A stretch of DNA of 64,000 nucleotides from JBBIMP01 sp037444305 (GCA_037444305.1 JBBIMP010000026.1:1-64000), one strand, 5' to 3'; positions 9,454 to 17,763 are shown, counted from the stretch's first letter. A program made the numbers and translations. Notes: generated from the sequence alone by a model not told the origin.

Positions 9454-9718
9454 GGAATCGAGGACCCTGAAAGGGTCCAACGGGAAAGCCCAGGGCTCAC
9501 GCCCTGTGGGTTGTCGTGAAATGCCGCGATTGAGCCCTGAAAGGGCGTCACGGCTGGTGTCGCCCTATCAGGGCTCCGCTCACCTCTCATCCCATAGTTC
9601 CCAGGGCTCACGCCCTGGGCTTTCCTGCGCCGCCCCTTCGGGGCTTAAACAATTGATTTGGCAACGTTAACAGGTGATTTCGACCGCCCTTATCTAAGCG
9701 GCATTCGGGACAGGCGCC
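9425..9718 (+). repeat. REP/BIME-like palindromic repeat, copy A
   Basis: A block built from short perfect hairpins: GGACCCT-GAA-AGGGTCC (9462-9478), the CCCAGGGC/GCCCTGGG type, GCCCT-GAA-AGGGC, and GCCCCTTCGGGGC (9632-9644). It starts inside the 3' end of the CPBP gene with GGGGACAGGCGCGAGTGG and ends near CGGGACAGGCGCC. A second copy lies at 36808-37230 with its outer parts inverted. There is no room for a transposase, so this is a non-autonomous element. Nothing else is encoded between the CPBP gene and 9797. Confidence 0.85.
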
Positions 9719-9790
9719 ATAACCTCGAAACAGGCCTGCACAGATCGCCGAAGAATCCCCCGGCAATTTCGAGGTTATGGCGCCTGTCCC
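9707..9790. repeat. 24-bp perfect inverted repeat
   Basis: Positions 9707-9730 are the exact reverse complement of 9767-9790, with 36 nt between the arms. The outer end reads GGGACAGGCGCCAT, the same motif that borders the neighbouring palindromic repeat. It sits 7 nt downstream of the stop of the minus-strand VOC gene, so it could act as a 3' stem-loop for that gene, but there is no T-tract. It more probably represents a second small palindromic element. Confidence 0.8.
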
Positions 9791-9797
9791 CGAAATG

Positions 9798-10184
9798 TCA
9801 GGGCTGCTGGTAGAGCTGGAGGAGATTGCCGCAGGTGTCCTCGAACAGGACGATCATGGTGCCGCCTGCATCGACCGGCTCCGAGCGGAAGACCACGCCC
9901 TTCGCTTTCAGCCGTTCGTATTCCTTCTTTATGTCACCAACCGCGAAGGCCGTCAGGGGAATGCCGTCTTCGAACAGGGCGCGCTGGTAGGTTGTGGCCG
10001 CCGGGTGTGCGTTGGGCTCCAGTACCAGCTGTGTACCTTCAGGATCCTCGGGCGAGACCACAGTCAACCATCTGAACTCCCCGGCCGGAATGTCCATTTT
10101 CTTCTCGAAACCCAGGATTTCCGTATAGAAGCGGAGTGCGCGTTCCTGATCCTGCACGATCACACTGTTCAATTTGATCTTCAT
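9798..10184 (-). CDS. VOC / glyoxalase-superfamily protein
   Basis: A 128-residue single vicinal-oxygen-chelate protein with two beta-alpha-beta-beta-beta halves. It opens MKIKLNSVIVQDQERALRFY, has the mid-protein LVLEPNAHP strand and closes with MIVLFEDTCGNLLQLYQQP, where the Glu is a typical metal ligand of the family. The start at 10184 is chosen because the domain begins there; the longer reading adds a basic non-conserved stretch. The gene stands alone between a repeat and the TonB receptor terminator. Members include glyoxalase I and dioxygenase-like proteins; the reaction is not predictable. Confidence 0.8.
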   Translation of the reverse strand: MKIKLNSVIVQDQERALRFYTEILGFEKKMDIPAGEFRWLTVVSPEDPEGTQLVLEPNAHPAATTYQRALFEDGIPLTAFAVGDIKKEYERLKAKGVVFRSEPVDAGGTMIVLFEDTCGNLLQLYQQP

Positions 10185-10344
10185 TGGAATCTCCGTCGAC
10201 AGCCTGTCGGGCGCGTTACGCGATTGGCACCTGCATGCGGGCGTTGCCCGCGTGTTCATGAAAGATAATCAATTCCAACCCGCGGAACAACCGCCGGGTC
10301 TCAAAACAGCAGGGGGTAGAGCTAAAAGCGCAGATGCGAAAGCG

Positions 10345-10373
10345 ATGGGGACGCGACCTTGCCGCGTCCCCAT
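10345..10373 (-). terminator. Candidate terminator of the TonB-receptor gene
   Basis: An 11-bp perfect stem (ATGGGGACGCG at 10345-10355 with CGCGTCCCCAT at 10363-10373) and a 7-nt loop lie 20 nt after the stop of the minus-strand receptor gene. Only a short pyrimidine run follows on the minus strand, so this is a weaker intrinsic terminator. Confidence 0.5.
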
Positions 10374-10393
10374 GGAGATGAAGAAATGAGCGG

Positions 10394-13300
10394 CTACCAG
10401 TTGATCCGCACCACGATCTGGCCCAGCCGCCCTCCCGGATCGTTGGTGTTGGCCGAGTCCGAGTATGCCGACGTCACCTGGCCGAAGGTGGCGCTGGTGA
10501 AGTTGGTCATGTTGAGGTGGGTGTAGAAATTGGTGTGGTTGAAGGCGTTCAGGAACTCGGCGCGCAGTTCGAACGACACGGTCTCGGTGATTCTGGCCTT
10601 CTTCACCAGGCTCAGATCGAAGCGGGTGAACCTTGGAGTGGTGACGAAGAGGTTGGTTCGGGCGCATTCGTTGCCGATCACCTGGATGCATGTCGGGCTG
10701 TTGGCGGGCGCGATGTAGCGTCCTGTGGGCGGCCCGGAGGCGCCATAGCCGGTCGCCGAGGTCGCGCTCACGGCGAAGGCCCTTATGGTGTTATCCACGA
10801 TGTCTTTCGGCAGGTGGTAGATGACCTTGTTGGTGTCGTCGAAGTGCAAGCCGTAGAGTTTGCGGAACTCCTTCTCAGTCATCCCGGCCAGGTTGACGTT
10901 GCCGAAGTCCTGGATCGAACCGCTCTGGATGCGGCCGGCGCCGCCGAATTCCCAGCCGCCGATGAAGTAGTTCAGCAGGCGGCCGGCGCCGGCGAAGAAC
11001 GGCTGGCCCTGGCCGATCGGCAGTTCGAAGATCCAGTTGACCTTCAAGGCATGCTTCAGCGAGCTGTCGGTGCCCGAGGCCAACGTGTTGATCCGCGGCG
11101 CGCGGAAGGAGATCCGCGAAGAGCTGAAGCCCTTGGAGAAGACGTAGCTGCTCTGCACCAAAAGCCCCTTCGACATGCGGCGGCGCAGCTCCACCTGCAT
11201 GCTGTCGTAGCGGGTGTAGCCGCCGTTGCTGACCAGGTTGGCGCCCCCCCGCAGGTCGGGATTGGTCATCATGAAGTTCGCCGGCAGGCCGGCATTCAGC
11301 GCATTGGTGCGGCGCGTGGCGTCGCTGTGGAGATTGGCCGCGTAGGTGAGCGGCGCCGGGTTGTACAGCGCGAGCTGGTTCACCCAGGTGGTGCTGGTGA
11401 AGTTGGTGGAGGTATACCGGGCCGAGTCGCCGGCCTGTGACGCCGGCACGCCGCTGAAATAGGCGAGCGCGATCGGCAGCGGAGAGGTGCCGGTTCCGGG
11501 CCCGAAGTAGCGGAAGGTGTTTCCGCGGCCGGCTGCGATATTGGCCCGCAGGTTGGCCTGCGCCAGCTTGAATTCCTCGAACAACCCGTTCTCCAGGATG
11601 TTGTGTTCGACTTCGTTGTAATTGTAGGTGGTCCAACCGCGGAGGTGGCGGGTGCCGACATAGCGCACCTCGAGGGCGATGTTCCGGGTGAGTTCGCGCT
11701 GGATGCCGAAGGTCCAGGACTGCACGTAGGGCACCTTGAGGTTGGGGTCGTACCGGTTGACCGAGGCCGTGACAGCGCCGGTGAGCGGATATTTCGGCTC
11801 GAGATCAAAGGCGGGCGGGCCGAGCCGGTCCTTTTCACGGAACAGCAGCGGGAGCGATCCCAGCGCGCCCCCCACGAGGTTCCCGACCGTCATGTCCCGG
11901 TTGGTCGTGATGATGACGCCGGGGTTGGCGGAGAAGGTGCCGCGGAAATCGCCGATCCCGCGGCGGCTGTAGGCGATTGAATATGCGCCGCGGATCACGG
12001 TCATCCCCCCGCCGCCCAGGATCTTCTTCAGCAGGCCGCCCTTCGGGTTGGGGCTCCAGGCAAAGCCGAAACTCGGGGCGAGGTTCCCGAGTCCGGTCTC
12101 GTTACCCCCGACCCCCTTCTTGAACTGGACGAACTGGGTGACCCGTCCGGTCATGACGCCGGGCTTGAAGAGATTGCCGTATCCGGAGACCCCCCAGACA
12201 TCCTCGAGGCTGGCCGTCGTGTAGCTGCTGTTGAGCGGATGGAACGGTCCCTGCACCTCCCAGCGCAGGCCGTAGTTGAGGGTGAGGCCCGGGCGGACGC
12301 GCCAGGAATCCTGCACGAAAAGCCCGAGTTCCTTCTGGCGGGAGCGCTCGAAAGCGTTGCCGAGGTACTTGTATTGCCCGGTTTCCTCGATAAGCCGGGC
12401 GTTGGCGTTGATGGCGGTCACGCGCCCGGTCAGGACGGCATAGATGTTGGCCGCCCGGGTGAGGTCTGCCGAGGCAGCGCCGGGGAAATTCGCCGTGACG
12501 AACATGGCATTCGCCGGGTCCGTGCTGTGCGTGCTGAAAACGATGCTCGGCACCAGGGTTTGGGCGTTGTAGGTAAGAGTGACCCAGGTAAATTTGCCCC
12601 CGAAGCTGAGGCTGTGAGCGCCCCTTGTCCAGGTCACCGAGTTGCTGATGTCGCGCATCGCCGGGTTGCGGCGCGTGGGTGCGGTGACGGAATGCGCGTT
12701 GACGATGCCCGCCGCGCTGATACCCAGGGCGAAGCCGTCCTGGTTGGCCACCGGCCCGCTGAAGGTCGCGGCGCTCGCCTCGGGATTGAAGCGCGAGGGA
12801 CCGAGTGAGAGGCCGGCGCGGAATTCGTTGACGATCCGGGGGCTGAGGGTGGAACGCAACCCGATCGAGCCGGTATAGCGGTCCGCCGGCTGGGAACCCT
12901 GGTTCGGGAAGCCGGGAAACCTGGGCTCGAAGCCGTTGAGGAAGTCCGGCTTTCCCCTGCCGATGTGATAGGTCCAGGTGACCTCCATTCTGTGCTTGTC
13001 CGAGAGAGTCAGGTCGAAGCGCACCGTCGGGCGGTAGGTCAGTCCCATGCCGGTAGGGCTGTAGGACCACTGCTGCAGGTTGGGATCGGTCATCTGTGAA
13101 ATGCCGCCGGTGGTGGAAGCAGCGCTGCGCATCTCGGAGAGCAGCTTCTGGATCGTAGGATCGAGCGTCGAGGTCTGTCCCCTGGAGGCTGCCAGCGTGA
13201 GCAGGTTGACCTGCCGGACCTCGGTCTGGCCGCCGACCGTGACGTTGTACTGGAACACGCCGGTCTGGGTCAGAGGATTGAATATCGTCCGCTGCCGGTT

Positions 13301-14281
13301 GACCTGCGTGGGCTGCCGGAACTCCTCGTAGTTGACGAAGAAGAACGCGCGGTTGCGGCCGTCGAGAAGGCCCGGAATCATTACCGGCCCTCCCGCACGG
13401 AAACCGTACTGGTTGAACAGCACGCGCGCGCGCGGCGCCTTGCCGGTCTTCGGGTCGGGCGGCAGGTCGCGGTTGTTGAACCAGTAGTTGGAATTCAACC
13501 AGGGATTACGATGGTACCAGTAGAGGCCGCCGTGAAATTCGTTGGATCCCTGGCGGGTCACGAACTTGATCTGAACCGCGCCCATCCCCCCGCCCTGCGC
13601 CTCCGGCGTGGCCGTGGATACGGTGACTTCCTGAACGGAGTCCAGGCTGACCGGGACGCGGGTGAAAAAGCCGTCGCTGGTTTTGTTGAAGTTGTCCTGG
13701 ATGTTGATGCCGTCCAGGGTGATATCGATGGCGCTGGACGGCAGGCCGTTGATGGTGGAGTCGCGGTTCCCCCGCGCGGTGTTGACACCTGGAAGCAGGA
13801 CGACGAAATTGAGGGGGTTGCGGGACACCAGCGGCAGATTGGCGATCTGGTTGACGTTGATCGTTGTCGCGATGTTTGCGGAGTGCGACTGCAGGATCTC
13901 GCCGCCCCCCGTCACCACCACGGTTTCGCTGATCTCCCCCATTTCGAGCGTGACACGCACGGTCCGGGTCACGCCCGTGTACAGGTTGACGTCCTTGACA
14001 ACCGCCTGTTTGAAGCCCGTCAGCATGACGCTCACGGTGTAGACCCCCGGGGGGAGAGACGGGATGAAGAAGGTTCCGTTGTCGGCGGTCACGGCCTTGA
14101 ACTCTTCGCCCATCGCATCGTTTCTAGCGTTGACATCCGCGCCCGGTATGACGGCGCCGCTCGGGTCAAGAACCACACCTGAAAGCGACGATGTCGCGCT
14201 GGAGGACTGCCCGAAGACGGCTGTTGCGGCCAGCGCCAGGAGCAGCATGGCGGAGAAAAACCTTGGCAAAAAAGGCTTCAT
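10394..14281 (-). CDS. Oar-like TonB-dependent receptor with CarboxypepD_reg domain
   Basis: An outer-membrane protein of 1295 residues. A signal peptide (MKPFLPRFFSAMLLLALAAT, cleaved near AVFG) is followed by a carboxypeptidase-regulatory-like beta-sandwich (about 28-115; LSGVVLDPSGAVIPGADV), a plug domain (about 130-240; LPLVSRNPLNFVVLLPGV) and a long beta-barrel ending in the aromatic VRINW. This architecture is strongly expanded in Acidobacteriota and usually handles peptides or polysaccharides; the ligand cannot be predicted. The start at 14281 is preceded by GAGGGAGGAGCTTT. No TonB/ExbBD or SusD gene is adjacent. It is a monocistronic gene with its own candidate terminator. Confidence 0.92.
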   Translation of the reverse strand: MKPFLPRFFSAMLLLALAATAVFGQSSSATSSLSGVVLDPSGAVIPGADVNARNDAMGEEFKAVTADNGTFFIPSLPPGVYTVSVMLTGFKQAVVKDVNLYTGVTRTVRVTLEMGEISETVVVTGGGEILQSHSANIATTINVNQIANLPLVSRNPLNFVVLLPGVNTARGNRDSTINGLPSSAIDITLDGINIQDNFNKTSDGFFTRVPVSLDSVQEVTVSTATPEAQGGGMGAVQIKFVTRQGSNEFHGGLYWYHRNPWLNSNYWFNNRDLPPDPKTGKAPRARVLFNQYGFRAGGPVMIPGLLDGRNRAFFFVNYEEFRQPTQVNRQRTIFNPLTQTGVFQYNVTVGGQTEVRQVNLLTLAASRGQTSTLDPTIQKLLSEMRSAASTTGGISQMTDPNLQQWSYSPTGMGLTYRPTVRFDLTLSDKHRMEVTWTYHIGRGKPDFLNGFEPRFPGFPNQGSQPADRYTGSIGLRSTLSPRIVNEFRAGLSLGPSRFNPEASAATFSGPVANQDGFALGISAAGIVNAHSVTAPTRRNPAMRDISNSVTWTRGAHSLSFGGKFTWVTLTYNAQTLVPSIVFSTHSTDPANAMFVTANFPGAASADLTRAANIYAVLTGRVTAINANARLIEETGQYKYLGNAFERSRQKELGLFVQDSWRVRPGLTLNYGLRWEVQGPFHPLNSSYTTASLEDVWGVSGYGNLFKPGVMTGRVTQFVQFKKGVGGNETGLGNLAPSFGFAWSPNPKGGLLKKILGGGGMTVIRGAYSIAYSRRGIGDFRGTFSANPGVIITTNRDMTVGNLVGGALGSLPLLFREKDRLGPPAFDLEPKYPLTGAVTASVNRYDPNLKVPYVQSWTFGIQRELTRNIALEVRYVGTRHLRGWTTYNYNEVEHNILENGLFEEFKLAQANLRANIAAGRGNTFRYFGPGTGTSPLPIALAYFSGVPASQAGDSARYTSTNFTSTTWVNQLALYNPAPLTYAANLHSDATRRTNALNAGLPANFMMTNPDLRGGANLVSNGGYTRYDSMQVELRRRMSKGLLVQSSYVFSKGFSSSRISFRAPRINTLASGTDSSLKHALKVNWIFELPIGQGQPFFAGAGRLLNYFIGGWEFGGAGRIQSGSIQDFGNVNLAGMTEKEFRKLYGLHFDDTNKVIYHLPKDIVDNTIRAFAVSATSATGYGASGPPTGRYIAPANSPTCIQVIGNECARTNLFVTTPRFTRFDLSLVKKARITETVSFELRAEFLNAFNHTNFYTHLNMTNFTSATFGQVTSAYSDSANTNDPGGRLGQIVVRINW

Positions 14282-14484
14282 AAAGCTCCTCCCTCGGTTT
14301 GGGTAAGGCGAAACTTGCAAGTAGGCCCGGAACCGGATGGTTCCTCTTCGATCGCCCGCGAAACGATCAGGCGGCGGGAACTGTCTTCATCAGGAGTCGA
14401 GTGCCGGGAAGGCGACGGTTGATTGGTGAGCTTGAACCCTCAATCGATTGCCGATCAGAATCCATACCCAACCGATTCTAACTC

Positions 14485-14530
14485 GATCTGTTAGATGCCT
14501 CTAAGTTATTAGAATCCTCTAAGCAATTCA
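14485..14530 (-). promoter_or_regulatory. Direct-repeat candidate operator upstream of the TonB receptor
   Basis: The leader between the receptor start and the upstream terminator (14282-14584) has no gene and is AT-rich compared with its surroundings. The octamer CCTCTAAG occurs at 14498-14505 and 14516-14523, 18 nt apart. The spacing of under two helical turns suits a dimeric regulator or a promoter element, but no -10/-35 pair stands out. Confidence 0.3.
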
Positions 14531-14584
14531 TCCCAAGTCGCTTACAGCCTTTCTAACCTTATATCAACAGCTCAATCGCAAAGC

Positions 14585-14620
14585 AACAAAAAAGAAGGGG
14601 GACAGGCTACCCTGTCCCCC
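14585..14620 (-). terminator. Intrinsic terminator of the 39-residue protein gene
   Basis: A 10-bp perfect GC-rich stem (14597-14606 with 14611-14620) and a 4-nt loop, followed on the minus strand by CTTCTTTTTTG. This is a textbook rho-independent terminator and lies 35 nt after the stop of the small gene at 14656-14775, which argues that the small gene is really expressed. Confidence 0.85.
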
Positions 14621-14655
14621 TCTGTTGCACCCGCGGCGCCGTCTTGCGGGGATTG

Positions 14656-14775
14656 CTAGGCGGGATTAGGCGGTTTCTGCTTCGGCCTCCCCCCCTTCCT
14701 GTTTATGAAGAACAGGAAGACGAGGGCTGCCACCGTCAGGCCGATCACGATGATCTTGTCGATGCCGATTTCCAT
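14656..14775 (-). CDS. 39-residue single-pass membrane protein
   Basis: A short gene encoding 39 residues. An N-terminal MEIGIDK is followed by one hydrophobic helix (about residues 8-24, IIVIGLTVAALVFLFFI) and a basic, proline-rich tail (NRKGGRPKQKPPNPA). The ATG at 14775 is preceded by the strong ribosome-binding site GGAGGAAG, and a classic intrinsic terminator follows. Together these features make it a convincing small membrane protein, although I recognise no family. The positive-inside rule predicts the tail in the cytoplasm. It could be a regulator of a membrane complex or a type I toxin-like peptide; nothing here decides. Confidence 0.7.
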   Translation of the reverse strand: MEIGIDKIIVIGLTVAALVFLFFINRKGGRPKQKPPNPA

Positions 14776-14829
14776 GTGACTTCCTCCTCCCACGGGATGT
14801 GGAGGTGATGATTGCAGGGCAAAAAGGCG

Positions 14830-15150
14830 TCAGGCTGCTGCGGGTGGCGGCGGGGGCGCCCTCCCTCTCGGGGGGCCGGGTGTCAATCCGGATGCTCCCG
14901 GAGGGCGAGGTGACCGAAGTGCCGATGCGGGGGAGGGTGCTGCGAGCGCTTCTGCGACGATGCAGAGCGCCTTGTGGGAGGCAAGTGTGTTTTCGTTCCC
15001 GGGCGATTCAGCCGCAAGCGCCTGCGGATTTGCCGGCGGCCGGGTGCCCGCTTCGGTGGGGAACGAATCGCAGTTGCCGGAGAAGGGGAGCGGCGCTGCT
15101 GATCTGAGCGCCTGCAGCGTCAGCAACAGGATGAGTCCGGGAACTCCCAT
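14830..15150 (-). CDS. Doubtful small exported protein (106 residues)
   Basis: An open frame of 106 codons starts 14 nt after the SDR stop. Its ATG is preceded by TGAGGAGAG, which overlaps that stop codon, so coupling is possible. The first about 18 residues (MGVPGLILLLTLQALRSA) resemble a signal peptide. The rest is rich in Pro, Ala and Gly, ends in a proline run and shows no domain. The region 14776-15164 is otherwise empty. In GC-rich DNA such frames arise by chance, so this is a weak call. Confidence 0.3.
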   Translation of the reverse strand: MGVPGLILLLTLQALRSAAPLPFSGNCDSFPTEAGTRPPANPQALAAESPGNENTLASHKALCIVAEALAAPSPASALRSPRPPGASGLTPGPPRGRAPPPPPAAA

Positions 15151-15164
15151 GGTTCTGACTCTCC

Positions 15165-15917
15165 TCAGCGGCTGGCGAGACCGCCTGCGGTTTCGCCGCC
15201 GTCCAGCGTGTAGACGTGGCCGGTGATGAAGGCGGCGTCATCCGAGGCCAGGAACGCGAAGAGGGCCGCAACCTCCTCGGGCCCGGCGTGTCGCCCCATC
15301 GGGATCTTACGGTTGACCTCTTCGAGCATTTCGTCCGTGTACTCGGCGCGCTGCATGGGCGTGAGGACGTACCCGGGCGCCACGGCGTTCACCCGGATGC
15401 GCGGCGCCAGTTCGAGGGCCATGGAGCGCGTCAATTCGATCACTCCCGCCTTGCTGGCGTTGTAGTCGGCGTACAACGGGTATCCGGTCATACCGTTGGT
15501 CGAGGCCGTATTCAGGATTACGCCCCGGCCTCGCTCCATCATGTGGAGGGCAGCTGTCTGCGCCACGTGGAACACGCCCGTGAGGTTGACCGCCATGACG
15601 CGGTCCCACTCCTCGCGCGCGATATCGAGAAACCTGTGGCGGATGCTGATACCGGCGTTGTTGACCACGACGTCGACTCCGCCCATCGTTTCTACGGCCC
15701 CGGTAAATGCATGCCGGACCTGGACCATGTTGCTCACGTCGCATTTCAGGAAGGCGGCGATCGCGGGGAGACTTTTCCTGATGGCGGCGCCGGCGCGGGC
15801 ATCCAGGTCGAGGACGCATACGGTGGCACCCTCGTCGAGAAAGCGTTCCACGGTGGCGGCTCCAATCCCGCTGGCGCCGCCCGTCACCAGCACTCTTTTG
15901 CCCGCAAGTCCGCGCAT
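15165..15917 (-). CDS. SDR-family oxidoreductase
   Basis: A classical short-chain dehydrogenase of 250 residues. The nucleotide-binding TGGASGIG motif is near residue 13, followed by NNAG, a catalytic Ser in NTASTNG and YxxxK as YNASK, and the C-terminal ITGHVYTLDGG typical of FabG-like members. An Asp at the end of strand 2 (LDLD) favours NAD(H). The start at 15917 puts the motif at the usual distance from the N terminus; the ATG at 15950 is an alternative but has its Shine-Dalgarno site almost touching it. The substrate is not predictable. Confidence 0.88.
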   Translation of the reverse strand: MRGLAGKRVLVTGGASGIGAATVERFLDEGATVCVLDLDARAGAAIRKSLPAIAAFLKCDVSNMVQVRHAFTGAVETMGGVDVVVNNAGISIRHRFLDIAREEWDRVMAVNLTGVFHVAQTAALHMMERGRGVILNTASTNGMTGYPLYADYNASKAGVIELTRSMALELAPRIRVNAVAPGYVLTPMQRAEYTDEMLEEVNRKIPMGRHAGPEEVAALFAFLASDDAAFITGHVYTLDGGETAGGLASR

Positions 15918-15991
15918 GATCGCCCGCCCTCGATTGCGTCGCTCAATCATTCTCCTTTCTTCCCTCCCAGTCCAGCAGATATTTCCCACCC

Positions 15992-16074
15992 GGTGTCAGG
16001 CCTTGCAGATTTGGTTTTGGGACTCGACCCAAACATTCCTGCGCCCCAAGATTTAATCTGCAAGGCCTGACACC
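15992..16074. repeat. 20-bp perfect inverted repeat
   Basis: GGTGTCAGGCCTTGCAGATT (15992-16011) is repeated as its exact reverse complement at 16055-16074. The spacer contains a second small hairpin (TTTGGG/CCCAAA). The GGCCTGACACC end recurs alone at 17158-17168, just behind the pseudogene block. The two marks therefore bracket the decayed region 16.1-17.2 kb. Confidence 0.75.
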
Positions 16075-16149
16075 AATGATTGACTTGGCAATCCCGGAGA
16101 TGCTAACAAGTCTGCTCATTCCAAATGACTGCAGAGGAGGATCGCGGAA

Positions 16150-16574
16150 ATGCGGGTCCTGATCACCGGCGGCGCCGGTTTCGTTGGCTCGAGTCTCGCA
16201 CTGGCCTTCAGCGACCTGCCGGAAACCCGGGTTGCAGCCTTTGACAATCTCCGGAGACGGGGTTCGGAGCTGAACGTTCCCATCCTCAAAATGCACGGTG
16301 TGGAGTTCTGCCACGGGGACGTCCGCCAGCCAGCCGATCTGGACGCAATCCCCGGCACCTTCGACCTGGTCATCGAGGCATCCGCCGAACCCAGCGTTCA
16401 CGCGGGGCTGAATTCCCCGCCGGCGTACCTGTGGCGGCGGTTGCCGGAGCTTTCGGCTGGACTCCGCGCCGCGGCGTCCGGGAGATAGTGACCGGGATAC
16501 ACGAGTGGGTAAAGGACAATCGCGCCACGCTCGCCCCGCTGTTCGACGTTCCCGGCGGCGAGAGGGAGGGATGA
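16150..16574 (+). pseudogene. NAD-dependent epimerase/dehydratase remnant 1 (internal deletion)
   Basis: The N-terminal 90 or so residues are a good extended-SDR start: VLITGGAGFVGS, FDNLRRRGSE and EASAEPSVHAGL. After the sequence encoding NSPPAYL (about 16416) the frame changes, and only a C-terminal tail can be read in another frame (GVREIVTGIHEWVKDNR, to a TGA at 16572-16574). The central and catalytic YxxxK part, about 200 residues, is missing. The ancestral stop still overlaps the next start by ATGA. I infer a deletion that joined the two ends of one gene. Confidence 0.75.
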
Positions 16575-17061
16575 ACCGGATGTCCGTTGCCATCGTCACC
16601 GGGTCCGCGGGCCTGATCGGGAGTGAAACTGCCAGATTCCTGCACGACAAGGGATTGGACGTCATCGGCATCGACAACAACATGAGGGAGGTGTTTTTCG
16701 GCCGGGACGGCTCGACGACCTGGAAATCGGACGAGCTGAAGAGAACCCTTCTTCGCTATCGACACCGGGAGATGGACATCCGCACCCAGGAGGAGGTGTT
16801 TGCGCTCTTCCGGGATTATGGCCGGGACATCTCGCTGGTCGTGCACTGCGCGGCCCAGCCAAGTCACGACTGGGCCGCAAGGGAGCCGCTGACCGATTTT
16901 TGGCCGTGACCGGCCAGCAGTACAGCATCTACGGCTACAAGGGGAAGCAGGTCCGCGACAACATCCACTCCCATGACCTCGTGACCGCCTTCTGGCATTT
17001 CTTCCAGGTGCCGCGACCGGGAGAGGTCTACAACATGGGCGGATCGCGCTTCCTTGCGGGC
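16571..17061 (+). pseudogene. CDP-paratose 2-epimerase-like remnant 2 (internal deletion)
   Basis: Starts MNRMSVAIVTGSAGLIGSE and continues through VVHCAAQPSHDWAAREPLTDF with strong similarity to CDP-paratose/CDP-tyvelose epimerases. At about 16900 the frame shifts. The text resumes in another frame with YSIYGYKGKQVRDNIHS and PRPGEVYNMGG, which belong near the C terminus of the same family. The middle, including YxxxK, is gone. It cannot make an active enzyme. Confidence 0.8.
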
Positions 17062-17166
17062 TCGCGGGTGGTCGACTACCCCGCCTTGAAAATGCTCCTG
17101 AACCGGGCCGCGAACACGTTTATCCGGGTGTTGTTCGGCCTGCAGTATAACGATGTCGAGGCCTGA
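17062..17166 (+). pseudogene. GT2 glycosyltransferase fragment
   Basis: Fused in frame to the preceding remnant is a segment reading GSRVVDYPALKMLLNRAANT and then FIRVLFGLQYNDVEA before a stop. This resembles the middle of DPM1-type glycosyltransferases (the YP..K..LNR..N..IR..FGL.YND pattern). Both ends of that gene are missing. It is the third truncated gene of one former sugar-nucleotide/glycan cluster. Confidence 0.6.
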
Positions 17167-17223
17167 CACCCTTGCGTTTCGCGCGGTTGTAGGCGTAGGC
17201 TGTCCTCCGATTGTGGGGGAACG

Positions 17224-17763
17224 ATGACTCGAGCGGGACTCATCCTGAATGAATTGAAAGCGCACGGGGTGACGCATGTTGTCGGCCTTCCCGACAACAC
17301 CTCGGCCCGCCTTTTCGCCCTGCTGGAAAACGATCCGGATGTACGGCTGGTACAGGTAACGCGCGAGGGCGAAGCCTTCGCCCTGGCCGCCGGCCTGTGG
17401 GTGGGAGGGAAGAAACCGGTGGTCCTCGCCCAGAACACCGGCCTGTTCGAAAGCGGGGATGCCATCCGCGGAACCCTGCTGCGCATGCGCATCCCGGTGG
17501 TCTGTTTGATCACCTACAGGGGGTACGCAAAGCTGATCGCAAACCGGAAAGTCGCCTCCTCGGAGAGATTGTCGGCGGAGGACCTGAGCCGGCCGGACCT
17601 GGATTCGGCTGCGCTGTTCACCGAATCCACCCTGAGTGCATGGAGCATACCTTATGAAATCGTTCACGACGACGCCGATACGCCGATGATTGCCCGTGCC
17701 TTTGCCCTGTCGGAGGAAGAGAGCCGGACTGTTGCCGTTCTGATATCCGGAGTTCTGCAATGA
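17224..17763 (+). CDS. TPP decarboxylase, alpha (PYR-domain) subunit; ComD-like
   Basis: A 179-residue protein with the fold of the pyrimidine-binding domain of TPP enzymes. The catalytic Glu is expected in VTREGEAFALAAGLW, and LAQNTGLFESGDA is typical. Separate alpha and beta chains of this size are known for sulfopyruvate decarboxylase (ComD/ComE, coenzyme M synthesis) and relatives acting on phosphonopyruvate. The start has GTGGGGGAACG before it. The beta chain follows after 43 nt. No other coenzyme M or phosphonate gene is nearby, so the substrate is open. Confidence 0.8.
   Translation: MTRAGLILNELKAHGVTHVVGLPDNTSARLFALLENDPDVRLVQVTREGEAFALAAGLWVGGKKPVVLAQNTGLFESGDAIRGTLLRMRIPVVCLITYRGYAKLIANRKVASSERLSAEDLSRPDLDSAALFTESTLSAWSIPYEIVHDDADTPMIARAFALSEEESRTVAVLISGVLQ

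Noticed and set aside
6055..9480. Very long minus-strand open frame (over 1100 codons) opposite the CPBP gene
   Set aside because: It is rich in Arg, Pro, Gln and His, has no domain and mirrors the third-position GC bias of the real gene.
9425..9718. Insertion sequence or CRISPR array
   Set aside because: There is no transposase frame and no regular repeat-spacer pattern; hairpins of different sequence and spacing fit a REP/BIME-like element.
14799..15107. 102-codon plus-strand frame
   Set aside because: Cys/Arg-rich composition, no ribosome-binding site and no domain; the opposite strand is at least as plausible.
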